A program made the translations under genes and the position numbers. Shown piece by piece: positions 1 to 7,695 of a DNA stretch of 30,240 nt (within the stretch, counting starts at the first letter, position 1; each line of letters begins with the position of its first letter). The stretch covers positions 1-30,240 of the forward strand of contig JAOHEU010000008.1 of assembly GCA_028097645.1 (NCBI GenBank), given 5' to 3'. The notes beneath the pieces were generated by a model that worked only from the letters and a program-made list of their open reading frames with translations, was not told the DNA's origin and ran no database searches. The stretch is from Candidatus Pelagibacter sp. GTDB lineage: Bacteria > Pseudomonadota > Alphaproteobacteria > Pelagibacterales > Pelagibacteraceae.

Positions 1-664
1 AGATTGATAGTTTTTGGAAATCAGAACATAATTTAGGAGCAATATTTGCAGTTACACTAATAGTTCCAACCCCACCTCTTTTATTAAATTCAAATGCATT
101 ATCATCATTACCGGTTAATTGAATGAATTCTTTTCCCATTTTAGAAAGTTGTTGATCAACTCTATCTAGATCACCTGTTGCATCTTTAACACCAACAATA
201 TTTTTTAATTCAAATAATCTTGCCATTGTGTCAACCGACATATCAATTACAGATCTCCCAGGTATATTGTAAATAATAATCGGAATTCCACATTTATCAT
301 TAATTGCTTTATAATGTTGATATAGACCTTCTTGAGTTGGTTTATTGTAATATGGTGTAACGATTAAAGCACCGTTCGCACCAGCTTTTTCCGCATGTGT
401 AGTTAATGATATTGCTTCTTCTGTTGAATTAGATCCAGTACCAGCAATCACAGGTATACGACCATTGCTTTCTTTTATACATAAATCAATAACTCTTTGA
501 TGTTCTTGATGACTAAGTGTTGGGGACTCTCCAGTAGTTCCGGCAGGAACTAAACCACTAGTACCATTATCCATATGAAAATGAATTAATTTTATATAAG
601 CTTCTTCATCTAGACCATTATTTTTAAACGGCGTGATTAAAGCAACATTTGATCCTTTGAACAT
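1..664 (-). CDS. dapA: 4-hydroxy-tetrahydrodipicolinate synthase, 3' end cut by window edge
   Basis: Condenses pyruvate with aspartate semialdehyde, the first committed step of lysine and diaminopimelate synthesis, in the cytoplasm. The first 221 codons are visible, read from an ATG at 662-664; family members are about 290 residues, so roughly 70 C-terminal residues lie left of the window. Family residues are in place: the GTTGES loop with T43/T44, Y132 in IIIYNIPGR, and the Schiff-base lysine K160 in VGVKDATGD, each one position earlier than in the E. coli enzyme as I remember it. It is divergent from the lytic transglycosylase gene across 43 bases. Both genes relate to peptidoglycan, one supplying a precursor and the other turning over the wall. 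Confidence 0.96.
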   Translation of the reverse strand, partial: MFKGSNVALITPFKNNGLDEEAYIKLIHFHMDNGTSGLVPAGTTGESPTLSHQEHQRVIDLCIKESNGRIPVIAGTGSNSTEEAISLTTHAEKAGANGALIVTPYYNKPTQEGLYQHYKAINDKCGIPIIIYNIPGRSVIDMSVDTMARLFELKNIVGVKDATGDLDRVDQQLSKMGKEFIQLTGNDDNAFEFNKRGGVGTISVTANIAPKLCSDFQKLSI

Positions 665-707
665 AAATACTTATAACATAGTTTGTAGATTCATATACTA
701 AAACATT
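665..707. promoter_or_regulatory. shared divergent promoter region, dapA / slt
   Basis: Only 43 bases separate the two divergent start codons, so the promoters of both genes must lie here or run into the coding sequences. The stretch is AT-rich. No confident -35/-10 pair can be assigned by eye, and no Shine-Dalgarno sequence stands out before either start. Confidence 0.4.
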
Positions 708-2936
708 ATGGTTAAAAAATTATTATTTATTGGCTTGTTGATACCAATCTTAATAAATTTTAATTATGTTTCAGCTGAAACATCATTAATAGTTCCTATT
801 CAAAAACCTTCTCTTACTGAAAAAGAAATAAAGAAAAAAATATCTAAAAACATTTTAAAACCAATAAAGAAACCAGAAAAAACTCAAAATATTGAAATTA
901 AAGAAAAAAAAATTACAGAAACTAAAGAGATAAAAAAGGATAAAAAATTATCTTTTAAAATTCCAAAAAAGAAACCATCTATAGCTGGATCAACAAAATC
1001 CAGAAGTATTAAAATCTCAAAATATTATAGTAAAAAAGATTTTAATATTGCAAGAAAAGCAATATCTGAAATGCAAAAAGGTAGATGGAAATCATCACTA
1101 AAAATTGCAAAAAAAGCTAGAGATAAATCAATATATAATTTTATTCAGTGGAGATATTTATCAACCCCAGGTAACCAAGCTTCTTTTTTTGACTACAAGG
1201 TCTTTATAGAGAGAAACAGTGATTATCCAAGAATGGATAAATTAAGATCTCTAGCAGAACATAAGCTATCTACATCACAAATATCTCCAAAAAAAATAAT
1301 TAATTGGTTTGATCAAAATGAGCCTATTACTGGTTATGGAAAAATGATACTTGGTGAAAGTTATATTCTAACTGGAAACAAATCCAAAGGAACAAATCTA
1401 ATTAAAGAAGGATGGATTATGGCAAAATTATCCAAGAATGAAGTAAAATTTTTTAGAAAAAAATTCAAAAAATATCTTAATGCTGAAGATTATATCAAAA
1501 GAGCTGATTATCTTGCATGGAATGGCAAATACTGGGATCTTAAAAGGATAACACCCTTCCTACCTAAAGATTATGAACTTTTATATACCGCAAGACAGGT
1601 ATTAATAAGCAAAGGTTATGGAGTTGACCAAGCAATTAAAAATGTACCAGAAAAATTTAAAAATAATGCGGGATTAAATTATGATAGATTAAAATGGAGA
1701 AGGAAAAAAGGCCGAGTAGATTCTTCAGCAGAAATTTTACTAAAAATTAGAAATGACAAAGATTATCTTATTATGCCTGAAAAATGGTGGAAAGAACGTG
1801 AAATAATTTCAAGAGCACTAATTTATAAAAAAAAATACGAGTTTGCTTATAAAATTTCAAGCAACCATGGAATGACTGAAGGATCAGATTTTGCAGCTGC
1901 TGAGTGGTTGAGTGGCTGGATTGCATTAAGCTTTTTAAATGATCCACTGTTAGCTAAAGATCATTTTAAAAATTTTTATAACAATGTTAGTTACCCTATT
2001 AGCACATCTAGGGGTGCATATTGGCTTGCTAGGGCTTTTGAGAAATTAAATGATAGAGAGCAATCTAATAAATGGTATCAAGAAGCAGCAAAATATCTCA
2101 CTACATATTACGGACAATTAGCTTTTTTAAAATTAAATCCAAATAAAAAATTTGAATTAGAAAAAGATATAATAGTTGATAATAAATATCGATTTATTTT
2201 TTTTAATAAAGAATTAGTCAAATTGACATATCTTTTACACGAATTAAAAAAAGATAAATATACTAAGTTCATTCTAAGACACCTTGCAAACGACGATGTA
2301 AAAAAAGGTAGTGAGATATTAGCTGCTGAACTTGCGACTGATATAGAGAGGTATGATTTTGCTATACAAGTTTCAAAAATTGCATCCTACCAAAAAAGAT
2401 TTCACAATAAATTTAACTATCCAATAATAAGCACTCCTAAAAAAATTAATGGTCGAAAAATTCCTGAAAGTGCTTTTATTCTATCTATTATTAGACAAGA
2501 AAGTGAATTTGATTTGAGCGCTAATAGTCATGCAGGAGCTAAGGGTTTGATGCAGCTAATGCCCTACACTGCTAAACTAGTTTCAAAACAAGCAAAACTT
2601 CCTTATTCAAAATCAAGACTAACTACTGATCCTGAGTACAATATTAACCTAGGGTCCCATTATATTGCAGGCCTAATTTTACAATATGATGGCGCCTACC
2701 CCTTTGCTGTAGCAGCTTATAACGCGGGACCAAATAGAGTTAAATACTGGAAAAAAATAAATAAGAACCCTCAAAAAAAACAAATTAATTATGTTGATTG
2801 GGTGGAATTAATAAAATTTAGAGAAACTAGGAATTATGTTCAACGTGTTCTAGAAAATTATAATGTCTATCGTTACATCCTAGAAAAAAAACCAATCCAA
2901 ATGAATGATTTTTTTAAAGATCAACCATTATTTTAA
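708..2936 (+). CDS. slt: secreted soluble lytic transglycosylase (Slt70 type)
   Basis: Cleaves the MurNAc-GlcNAc bond of peptidoglycan in the periplasm, forming 1,6-anhydro products. Residues 1-23 form a signal peptide (two Lys, hydrophobic core, cleavage probably after VSA). A strongly lysine-rich, low-complexity linker follows at about residues 39-105. A long helical region, probably the Slt superhelix, leads to a C-terminal SLT domain. The domain shows the RQESEF motif with catalytic Glu598, the GLMQLMP motif and the AVAAYNAGP motif. At 742 residues it is longer than E. coli Slt (about 645), mostly because of the lysine-rich insert. It stands alone on its strand, and 168 AT-rich bases follow it. 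Confidence 0.93.
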   Translation: MVKKLLFIGLLIPILINFNYVSAETSLIVPIQKPSLTEKEIKKKISKNILKPIKKPEKTQNIEIKEKKITETKEIKKDKKLSFKIPKKKPSIAGSTKSRSIKISKYYSKKDFNIARKAISEMQKGRWKSSLKIAKKARDKSIYNFIQWRYLSTPGNQASFFDYKVFIERNSDYPRMDKLRSLAEHKLSTSQISPKKIINWFDQNEPITGYGKMILGESYILTGNKSKGTNLIKEGWIMAKLSKNEVKFFRKKFKKYLNAEDYIKRADYLAWNGKYWDLKRITPFLPKDYELLYTARQVLISKGYGVDQAIKNVPEKFKNNAGLNYDRLKWRRKKGRVDSSAEILLKIRNDKDYLIMPEKWWKEREIISRALIYKKKYEFAYKISSNHGMTEGSDFAAAEWLSGWIALSFLNDPLLAKDHFKNFYNNVSYPISTSRGAYWLARAFEKLNDREQSNKWYQEAAKYLTTYYGQLAFLKLNPNKKFELEKDIIVDNKYRFIFFNKELVKLTYLLHELKKDKYTKFILRHLANDDVKKGSEILAAELATDIERYDFAIQVSKIASYQKRFHNKFNYPIISTPKKINGRKIPESAFILSIIRQESEFDLSANSHAGAKGLMQLMPYTAKLVSKQAKLPYSKSRLTTDPEYNINLGSHYIAGLILQYDGAYPFAVAAYNAGPNRVKYWKKINKNPQKKQINYVDWVELIKFRETRNYVQRVLENYNVYRYILEKKPIQMNDFFKDQPLF

Positions 2937-2955
2937 ATTTCTAAGTTATTGATTT

Positions 2956-3072
2956 AATATTTTGAGGTTATTTTTATTTATTTAATAATTCAAAATATTT
3001 AGCAAATAAAATTACATGTTTTATATTGCTAATTCAAAATATAAATAATAATTCTAATTTTTTATTCAAAAT
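2956..3072. repeat. AT-rich inverted and direct repeats behind slt
   Basis: A perfect 10-bp inverted repeat, AATATTTTGA (2956-2965) and TCAAAATATT (2990-2999), is separated by 24 bases. The right arm is part of a 12-bp direct repeat, AATTCAAAATAT, at 2987-2998 and 3031-3042. A shorter copy, ATTCAAAAT, lies at 3064-3072. The hairpin could end slt transcription, but no clean T-run follows it and the composition makes chance repeats likely. Confidence 0.3.
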
Positions 3073-3093
3073 TTATTATATAATATCAGATAT

Positions 3094-3098
3094 AGGAA
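3094..3098 (+). promoter_or_regulatory. ribosome binding site for the TTG start at 3105
   Basis: AGGAA lies 6 bases before the TTG. Together with the upstream in-frame stop at 3093-3095 it fixes the start of the glycosyltransferase. Most other genes in the window show no comparable Shine-Dalgarno sequence. Confidence 0.5.
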
Positions 3099-3104
3099 TA
3101 CGTC

Positions 3105-4112
3105 TTGTTTTTCTTAAAAAAGAATATAATTGTAATTAATCATATGACAGAATGTGAAAATTTTTTTGTTGGTATAACATTATTACAAATTAAAATAATC
3201 TTAAAAATTATTCAAAAAAAAAAGTTAAAAAAAAATAATTGTATTCTTTTATATTACAGTACAGAGTCAACAAAATCAGAAAGATATTATTTAAGAAAGA
3301 TTAAACCGTATTGCAAAAAAATAATTTTAATGAGGAATAAAATTCCTTTTCCATTTTATTTTTTTGAAATAAAAAAAAAATTTAAAAACTACTTAATTAA
3401 AAATGCATATATTTCAAATATAAATGGAATTTATGATCAATATTTAATGTCAGTCACCAAGCCTAATAGAATTTTTACTTTTGACGATGGAGCGGGCAAT
3501 TTATACAAAAATACAAAATATAATATTGGAGAAGATTTTAATTATTTAAGAAAAGTCATATATTATTTGCTAGGTAATAGATATTCCACTAATAGATTTA
3601 TCAGAGAACGAGTAAATCACTTTACAATATTCAAAAATTATAAAAATTATTCATCTAAAAAAATAATTAAATTAAACCTTTTTAGAATGAAAGAAATAAC
3701 AAGTTTAAAAAAAATGAAAGAATGCAATATAATCCTAGGAACTGTTATAAATGAATATTTTTTACATATTAAAAATAAATTTTTAATAAAAGATAAAGTA
3801 AAAAAATTTATTAAAAATAGTGGTAAAAGTTTTTTTTACATAAAGCATCCAAGAGGACAAAATATCGATAACCTTTATTTTGATAAATTAAAGATTATTA
3901 ATTCAAAAAAAATTGCTGAAGATTTTATTATTGAGGAATTATTGACAAAATATAAAATTATAAATTTATATGGCTTTCCTGTAAGTACTGCTCAAATTAA
4001 TTTAGAAGGCTTTAAAAATGTAAATAATTTTATATTGCATACAGATAATTTACCTCAACGAGCTTTAGATGGGATGAAAACACTAAAGAAATATAAAACT
4101 ATAAAAATTTAA
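3105..4112 (+). CDS. sialyltransferase-like glycosyltransferase (GT52/polysialyltransferase type)
   Basis: Likely transfers a sugar, possibly a sialic acid-like nonulosonate, onto a surface polysaccharide or lipooligosaccharide. Three motifs shared by bacterial GT52/GT38/GT80 sialyltransferases occur in order: D127-D128-G129 in FDDGAGN, H248-P249 in YIKHPRG, and S294-T295 in VSTAQIN. The start is TTG at 3105: an in-frame TAG lies just upstream at 3093, AGGAA at 3094-3098 sits 6 bases before it, and the next Met (codon 14) would remove the first beta strand of the fold. The gene is extremely A-rich with long A runs. Its stop lies 2 bases from the convergent radical SAM gene. The class is supported by motifs; donor and acceptor are unknown, and no nonulosonate synthesis genes are visible. 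Confidence 0.6.
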   Translation: MFFLKKNIIVINHMTECENFFVGITLLQIKIILKIIQKKKLKKNNCILLYYSTESTKSERYYLRKIKPYCKKIILMRNKIPFPFYFFEIKKKFKNYLIKNAYISNINGIYDQYLMSVTKPNRIFTFDDGAGNLYKNTKYNIGEDFNYLRKVIYYLLGNRYSTNRFIRERVNHFTIFKNYKNYSSKKIIKLNLFRMKEITSLKKMKECNIILGTVINEYFLHIKNKFLIKDKVKKFIKNSGKSFFYIKHPRGQNIDNLYFDKLKIINSKKIAEDFIIEELLTKYKIINLYGFPVSTAQINLEGFKNVNNFILHTDNLPQRALDGMKTLKKYKTIKI

Positions 4113-4114
4113 CT

Positions 4115-5191
4115 TTATTTGCCGATTATTTGTGTTCTTTTGGTGTAGTTTTTAACTACAATTTTTCTTCCATTAACATCAGCTATATCATCGTGGGTTT
4201 TTCTCGGAAGATAACACTTTCTACATACAGGACTTTTGAGATAACCATTCAATTCGGTATGCATTTTTCTTACTGCATTTAATTTTTCTCCGTGCCATAC
4301 GTCATAAACACTCTGATTATTTAAATTTCCGACAACTTCTTTATTCTCTTCATCATTTGAACATTTCATAACCAATCCATCTGCTCCAACAGTTAATCTT
4401 TGATATTGTTGAGGGCACGCAAAATCTTCATCCAAATATTCTATCTCACTATCATTCCATAAATAATCAATTAAAGGATTGAATGCAACTTGATCAACCA
4501 ATGGAGCAAATGTATTATAATATTCATTTGGGTTTTTAGCAATTGCTGGCCATATTCCTTGAACTTTAATTACTGGTTTTTTTAAATTATTTTCATCTTT
4601 GAATTTTTTTATATTTTTAATTTTTTCTAAAAGGTCATCGTACTTTAATGGTTTTCTAATTTCATTATAAGTTTCACCAGTGCCATCTATTGATATTGTA
4701 ATCCAATCAATACCGGCTTCGACAATTTTTTCAAAAAATGGAAGATTTAACTTAAAGCCATGGGTTAAAGTTGAAATTTCTTTAATGCCTTTTTCTTTGG
4801 CGTATCTGATACACTCAACAAAATTTTTATTTAAAGTTGACTCACCTCTTAAGCTCAATCTTAATGCAGGAGTTTTGCCACCTACTTCATCAATAATTTT
4901 TTTAAAAAGTTCAAAATCCATTCTTTTTACATTGACACTTTCTTTAAACTGTTTGGAAATTGTATAACACATTGGACATTTAAGATTACAAATTGAGGAC
5001 AATTCTAAATCAATCAGTAAAGGATAATCTGAAATGATCTGATGTTTCGCATTTTCAATCCAATCTTTTCTATATTTTTTAAACCCCTCATCCCAACCAG
5101 AAGATAATTTTTTTGTAAAATTATAGTCTCTTTCATCGGTATCCATTGAATAGTTACCTTTATTAATTGGAATTTCTTTATTATTTTTCAT
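4115..5191 (-). CDS. radical SAM protein with C-terminal SPASM-type domain
   Basis: Binds a [4Fe-4S] cluster through C68-x3-C72-x2-C75 (CNLKCPMC) and would cleave S-adenosylmethionine to start radical chemistry. The TIM-barrel part holds LRLSLRGESTLN and ITISIDGTGETY, typical of the superfamily. The C-terminal part has further cysteines (C259, C277, C323, C326) in a SPASM-like layout, with the usual GNLNNQSVYDVWHGEK segment, suggesting an auxiliary cluster. It is 358 residues from an ATG. It converges with the glycosyltransferase, and the epimerase genes are divergent from it. That setting suggests modification of a sugar or glycan precursor. Peptide modification is less likely because no small precursor peptide gene is visible. 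Substrate unknown. Confidence 0.82.
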   Translation of the reverse strand: MKNNKEIPINKGNYSMDTDERDYNFTKKLSSGWDEGFKKYRKDWIENAKHQIISDYPLLIDLELSSICNLKCPMCYTISKQFKESVNVKRMDFELFKKIIDEVGGKTPALRLSLRGESTLNKNFVECIRYAKEKGIKEISTLTHGFKLNLPFFEKIVEAGIDWITISIDGTGETYNEIRKPLKYDDLLEKIKNIKKFKDENNLKKPVIKVQGIWPAIAKNPNEYYNTFAPLVDQVAFNPLIDYLWNDSEIEYLDEDFACPQQYQRLTVGADGLVMKCSNDEENKEVVGNLNNQSVYDVWHGEKLNAVRKMHTELNGYLKSPVCRKCYLPRKTHDDIADVNGRKIVVKNYTKRTQIIGK

Positions 5192-5581
5192 AAAAATAAT
5201 TTAATTAGAGTATTGATTCCATCATATTGTTTAAATTTGTTAAATCAAACTTAAATTAATTAAATGAATTTTTACATTGTGTATATGATACTTTTTCTCA
5301 AAATATTTAGTAACATAAGGTCGCTATTAAAAATTTTTATCAAAAACATATGGCTTTCTTAATCCAAAAATAGTTTTTATTTCTTATTAATTCAAAAATT
5401 GTATAAATAATTAGTCAACATTGAATGATTTATTTAATAATAATTAGATAAATCTAAAATAGATAATACTTGAGAAATACCATTTAACATAATCCAGGGT
5501 TTTAATGTTGGTATAGATTTATATTTTTTTAAGAAAGATTTTTATTTTATAAGTAAAATGATATAGAAAACAGCTGATTTT
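5192..5581. other. 390-bp AT-rich intergenic region
   Basis: Lies between the divergent radical SAM gene and the first epimerase, so it must hold both promoters. No open frame of useful length or RNA gene was recognised. One imperfect hairpin can be drawn at 5478-5513: TACC and AACAT on the left pair with ATGTT and GGTA on the right, with a 4-base bulge. Another copy of AATTCAAAA lies near 5389. Nothing else stands out. Confidence 0.5.
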
Positions 5582-6535
5582 ATGAAAAATAAAAAAAAAT
5601 TATTAATATGCGGTGGTACTGGATTTATTGGAAAGAATCTAATTGATCATTTTTCAAAAAAAAAAGAATTTGATGTTTATGCAACTTATAATATTCAAAA
5701 AAAATTTAAAAATAAAAACGTAACATGGAAAAAAATTGATTTAAGAATAAAATCCGAAGTTGACAAAGTTATTAAAAATAAAGATATAGTAATCCAGGCA
5801 GCAGCAACAACATCTGGCTCAAAAGATATTGTAAACACACCCGAATTACACGTTACAGATAATGCAATTATGAATTCTATAATAATAAGAGCTTGTCATA
5901 ATTTTAAGGTTAAACATTTTTTGTTTTTTAGCTGTACAGTGATGTATCCGCACAGCAAAAAATACTTAAATGAAAAATCAATAGAAAATAAGAATATTAG
6001 TAAAGGTAAATATTTTGGTGTGGGTAATACAAAACTATATATTGAAAAAGTTTGTGAATTCTTTTCACAAATTAGTCATACAAAATTCACATGTATACGT
6101 CATTCAAATATATATGGACCAAATGATAAATTTGACCTTGATAAGGGTCATTTTTTTGCAGCAAACTTACTGAAAATCTTAAAGAATACAAATAAAAGAA
6201 TTTCTATTTGGGGAAAAGGAAATGAGATGAGAGATATGCTTTATGTTGATGATTTAATGAATTTTATTGATAAAGCATTAACAAACCAAAAAAAAAAATT
6301 TGGTTTATATAATTGCACCTATGGTAAATCTTTTAAAATTATAGATATTATTAAAGCAATGATTAAAATTAGTAAAAAAAATATTCTTATAACACATGAT
6401 TTAAAGCAGCCTACAATACCAATAAATATTTTGGTCAATTCATCCAAAGCTAGAGATGAATTAAAATGGAAGCCTAAAGTGAATTTAGAAGTAGGAATAA
6501 AAAGGACTATAGAATGGATGAAAAAAAATTATTAA
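5582..6535 (+). CDS. NAD-dependent epimerase/dehydratase (extended SDR), sugar nucleotide type
   Basis: Probably converts a nucleotide-activated sugar for surface polysaccharide synthesis. The N-terminus has the Rossmann motif GGTGFIG (residues 11-17). RHSNIYGP (173-180) and MRDMLYVDDLMNF resemble the substrate-side motifs of GDP-fucose synthase-like and other extended SDRs. The length, 317 residues, is usual. Odd point: at the YxxxK site the lysine is K151 (GNTKLYIEK), but the residue four before it is Val147. The nearest Tyr is Y144, seven before the lysine. The gene overlaps the next by 22 bases, so the two are surely co-transcribed and probably act in one pathway. Substrate cannot be read from the sequence. 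Confidence 0.85.
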   Translation: MKNKKKLLICGGTGFIGKNLIDHFSKKKEFDVYATYNIQKKFKNKNVTWKKIDLRIKSEVDKVIKNKDIVIQAAATTSGSKDIVNTPELHVTDNAIMNSIIIRACHNFKVKHFLFFSCTVMYPHSKKYLNEKSIENKNISKGKYFGVGNTKLYIEKVCEFFSQISHTKFTCIRHSNIYGPNDKFDLDKGHFFAANLLKILKNTNKRISIWGKGNEMRDMLYVDDLMNFIDKALTNQKKKFGLYNCTYGKSFKIIDIIKAMIKISKKNILITHDLKQPTIPINILVNSSKARDELKWKPKVNLEVGIKRTIEWMKKNY

Positions 6536-7515
6536 ATTATTATAAAAATAAAAAAATCCTGGTTACTGGTGGCACAGGATTAATAGGAGTTCCTCTAGTC
6601 AAAAAACTAGTAAGATTAGGTGCAAAGGTTTCAGTAGTTTCTTTAGATAAAAAACCCAAAATAAAAGAAAAATTCAAATTTTTTAAATCTGATTTAAGAG
6701 AATTCAAAAATTGTATGAAACTATGTAAAGATAAAGATATTGTTTTTCATTTAGCCGGAGTAAAAGGTTCGCCATTAATGACATCACAAAAGCCTGCCAG
6801 TTTTTTAGTACCAACTATTACTTTTACCTTCAACATGATGGAAGCTGCAAGAAGATGTAATGTAAAGAGGTTTCTTCTAACAAGTTCAATAGGGGTTTAT
6901 TCTCCTTCTAAAGTATTTAAAGAGGATACTGTTTGGAAAACATTTCCATCTATAAATGATAGATTTGCTGGATGGGCTAAAAGATTATGTGAACTTCAAG
7001 CAGAAGCCTATAGGATTCAATATAATTGGGATTGTATATCAATTATAAGACCTGCAAATGTCTATGGACCATATGATAATTTTGATACTAATAATGCAAT
7101 GGTGATTCCAAGTTTGATAAAAAAAATTCTTAACTCAAAAAAAAAATTGGATGTTTGGGGTGATGGTTCTCCTATTAGAGATTTTATCTTTTCAGAGGAC
7201 GTTGCAGATGGAATGATATTAGCTTTATACAAAAAGATTAATTATCCTATTAATATTGGATCAGGAAAAGGCACAACTATAAAATCTCTTGTAGAAACAA
7301 TAGTTAAAGTTTCAGATAAAAAATTATTAAAGATTAATTGGCAAAAAAATAAACCTAGTGGAGATACTAAAAGATTAATGGATATAAAAAAAGCTTCAAA
7401 AATTGGGTTTAAACCTACAACAGATTTAAGTGATGGTATTAGAAAAACAATTCAATGGTATCTGAAAAACCAATCTAAAGATAATAGATATAATTCATTT
7501 ACAGAGAAAATTTAA
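6514..7515 (+). CDS. NAD-dependent epimerase/dehydratase (extended SDR), second of an overlapping pair
   Basis: Second sugar-nucleotide SDR of the pair. Its ATG lies inside the last codons of the preceding gene (22-base overlap). Residues 17-25 (VTGGTGLIG) form the NAD-binding glycine motif, TSSIGVYSP (123-131) carries the Ser/Thr site, and RPANVYGPYDNFD (179-191) and SPIRDFIFSEDVADGM follow the family pattern. As in its partner, the tyrosine expected four residues before the lysine is absent: the site reads FAGWAK with K156 and Ala152. The two proteins are diverged rather than a recent duplication. Product and substrate are unknown; a deoxy- or epimerised hexose for a capsule or lipopolysaccharide is likely from the setting. 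The tRNA-Ser gene follows on the other strand. Confidence 0.85.
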   Translation: MDEKKLLNYYKNKKILVTGGTGLIGVPLVKKLVRLGAKVSVVSLDKKPKIKEKFKFFKSDLREFKNCMKLCKDKDIVFHLAGVKGSPLMTSQKPASFLVPTITFTFNMMEAARRCNVKRFLLTSSIGVYSPSKVFKEDTVWKTFPSINDRFAGWAKRLCELQAEAYRIQYNWDCISIIRPANVYGPYDNFDTNNAMVIPSLIKKILNSKKKLDVWGDGSPIRDFIFSEDVADGMILALYKKINYPINIGSGKGTTIKSLVETIVKVSDKKLLKINWQKNKPSGDTKRLMDIKKASKIGFKPTTDLSDGIRKTIQWYLKNQSKDNRYNSFTEKI

Positions 7516-7536
7516 TTAGTAGAAATTTACATAAAA

Positions 7537-7628
7537 TGGCGGAAGAGGAGGGATTCGAACCCTCGGTACAAGTTTCCTCGCACGGTCATTTAGCAAACGA
7601 CTGGTTTCAGCCTCTCACCCACTCTTCC
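7537..7628 (-). tRNA. tRNA-Ser (anticodon GCU), CCA encoded
   Basis: Read on the minus strand, the 92-base sequence folds as a class II tRNA. The acceptor stem is GGAAGAG with CTCTTCC, then G and an encoded CCA. A short D stem is followed by the anticodon stem GTCGT/ATGAC around the loop TTGCTAA, giving anticodon GCU for serine AGC/AGU codons. The long variable arm (GTGCGAG, GAAA, CTTGTAC) is typical of tRNA-Ser. The T arm is GAGGG-TTCGAAT-CCCTC. Its 3' end faces the polysaccharide genes, the usual side for island insertion, but no duplicated 3' end was found. Confidence 0.97.
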
Positions 7629-7637
7629 ATATGACAT

Positions 7638-7671
7638 ATTGTATTAAGCGATTGTATTGAAAATTCAATAC
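7638..7671. promoter_or_regulatory. candidate operator upstream of soxB
   Basis: A perfect inverted repeat, GTATTGAA-AA-TTCAATAC, lies at 7654-7671, ending 24 bases before the soxB ATG. A further direct copy of ATTGTATT at 7638-7645 places three GTATT/AATAC half-sites at 7641, 7654 and 7667, exactly 13 bases apart. This looks like a dimer binding site with an extra half-site for a repressor or activator of the sarcosine oxidase operon. No regulator gene is visible in the window. Confidence 0.4.
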
Positions 7672-7695
7672 TAATAAAGTAATTATTCGATAATT

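Noticed and set aside
5478..5513. Hairpin TACC/AACAT with ATGTT/GGTA upstream of the first epimerase, considered as a riboswitch or terminator
   Set aside because: It has a 4-base bulge, an AT-rich stem of nine pairs, no conserved core and no T-run. This is compatible with chance in such AT-rich sequence.
7537..7560. tRNA-Ser 3' end as an att site for an integrated element
   Set aside because: I found no second copy of the tRNA 3' end in the gaps at 2937-3104 or 5192-5581, and no integrase gene is present.
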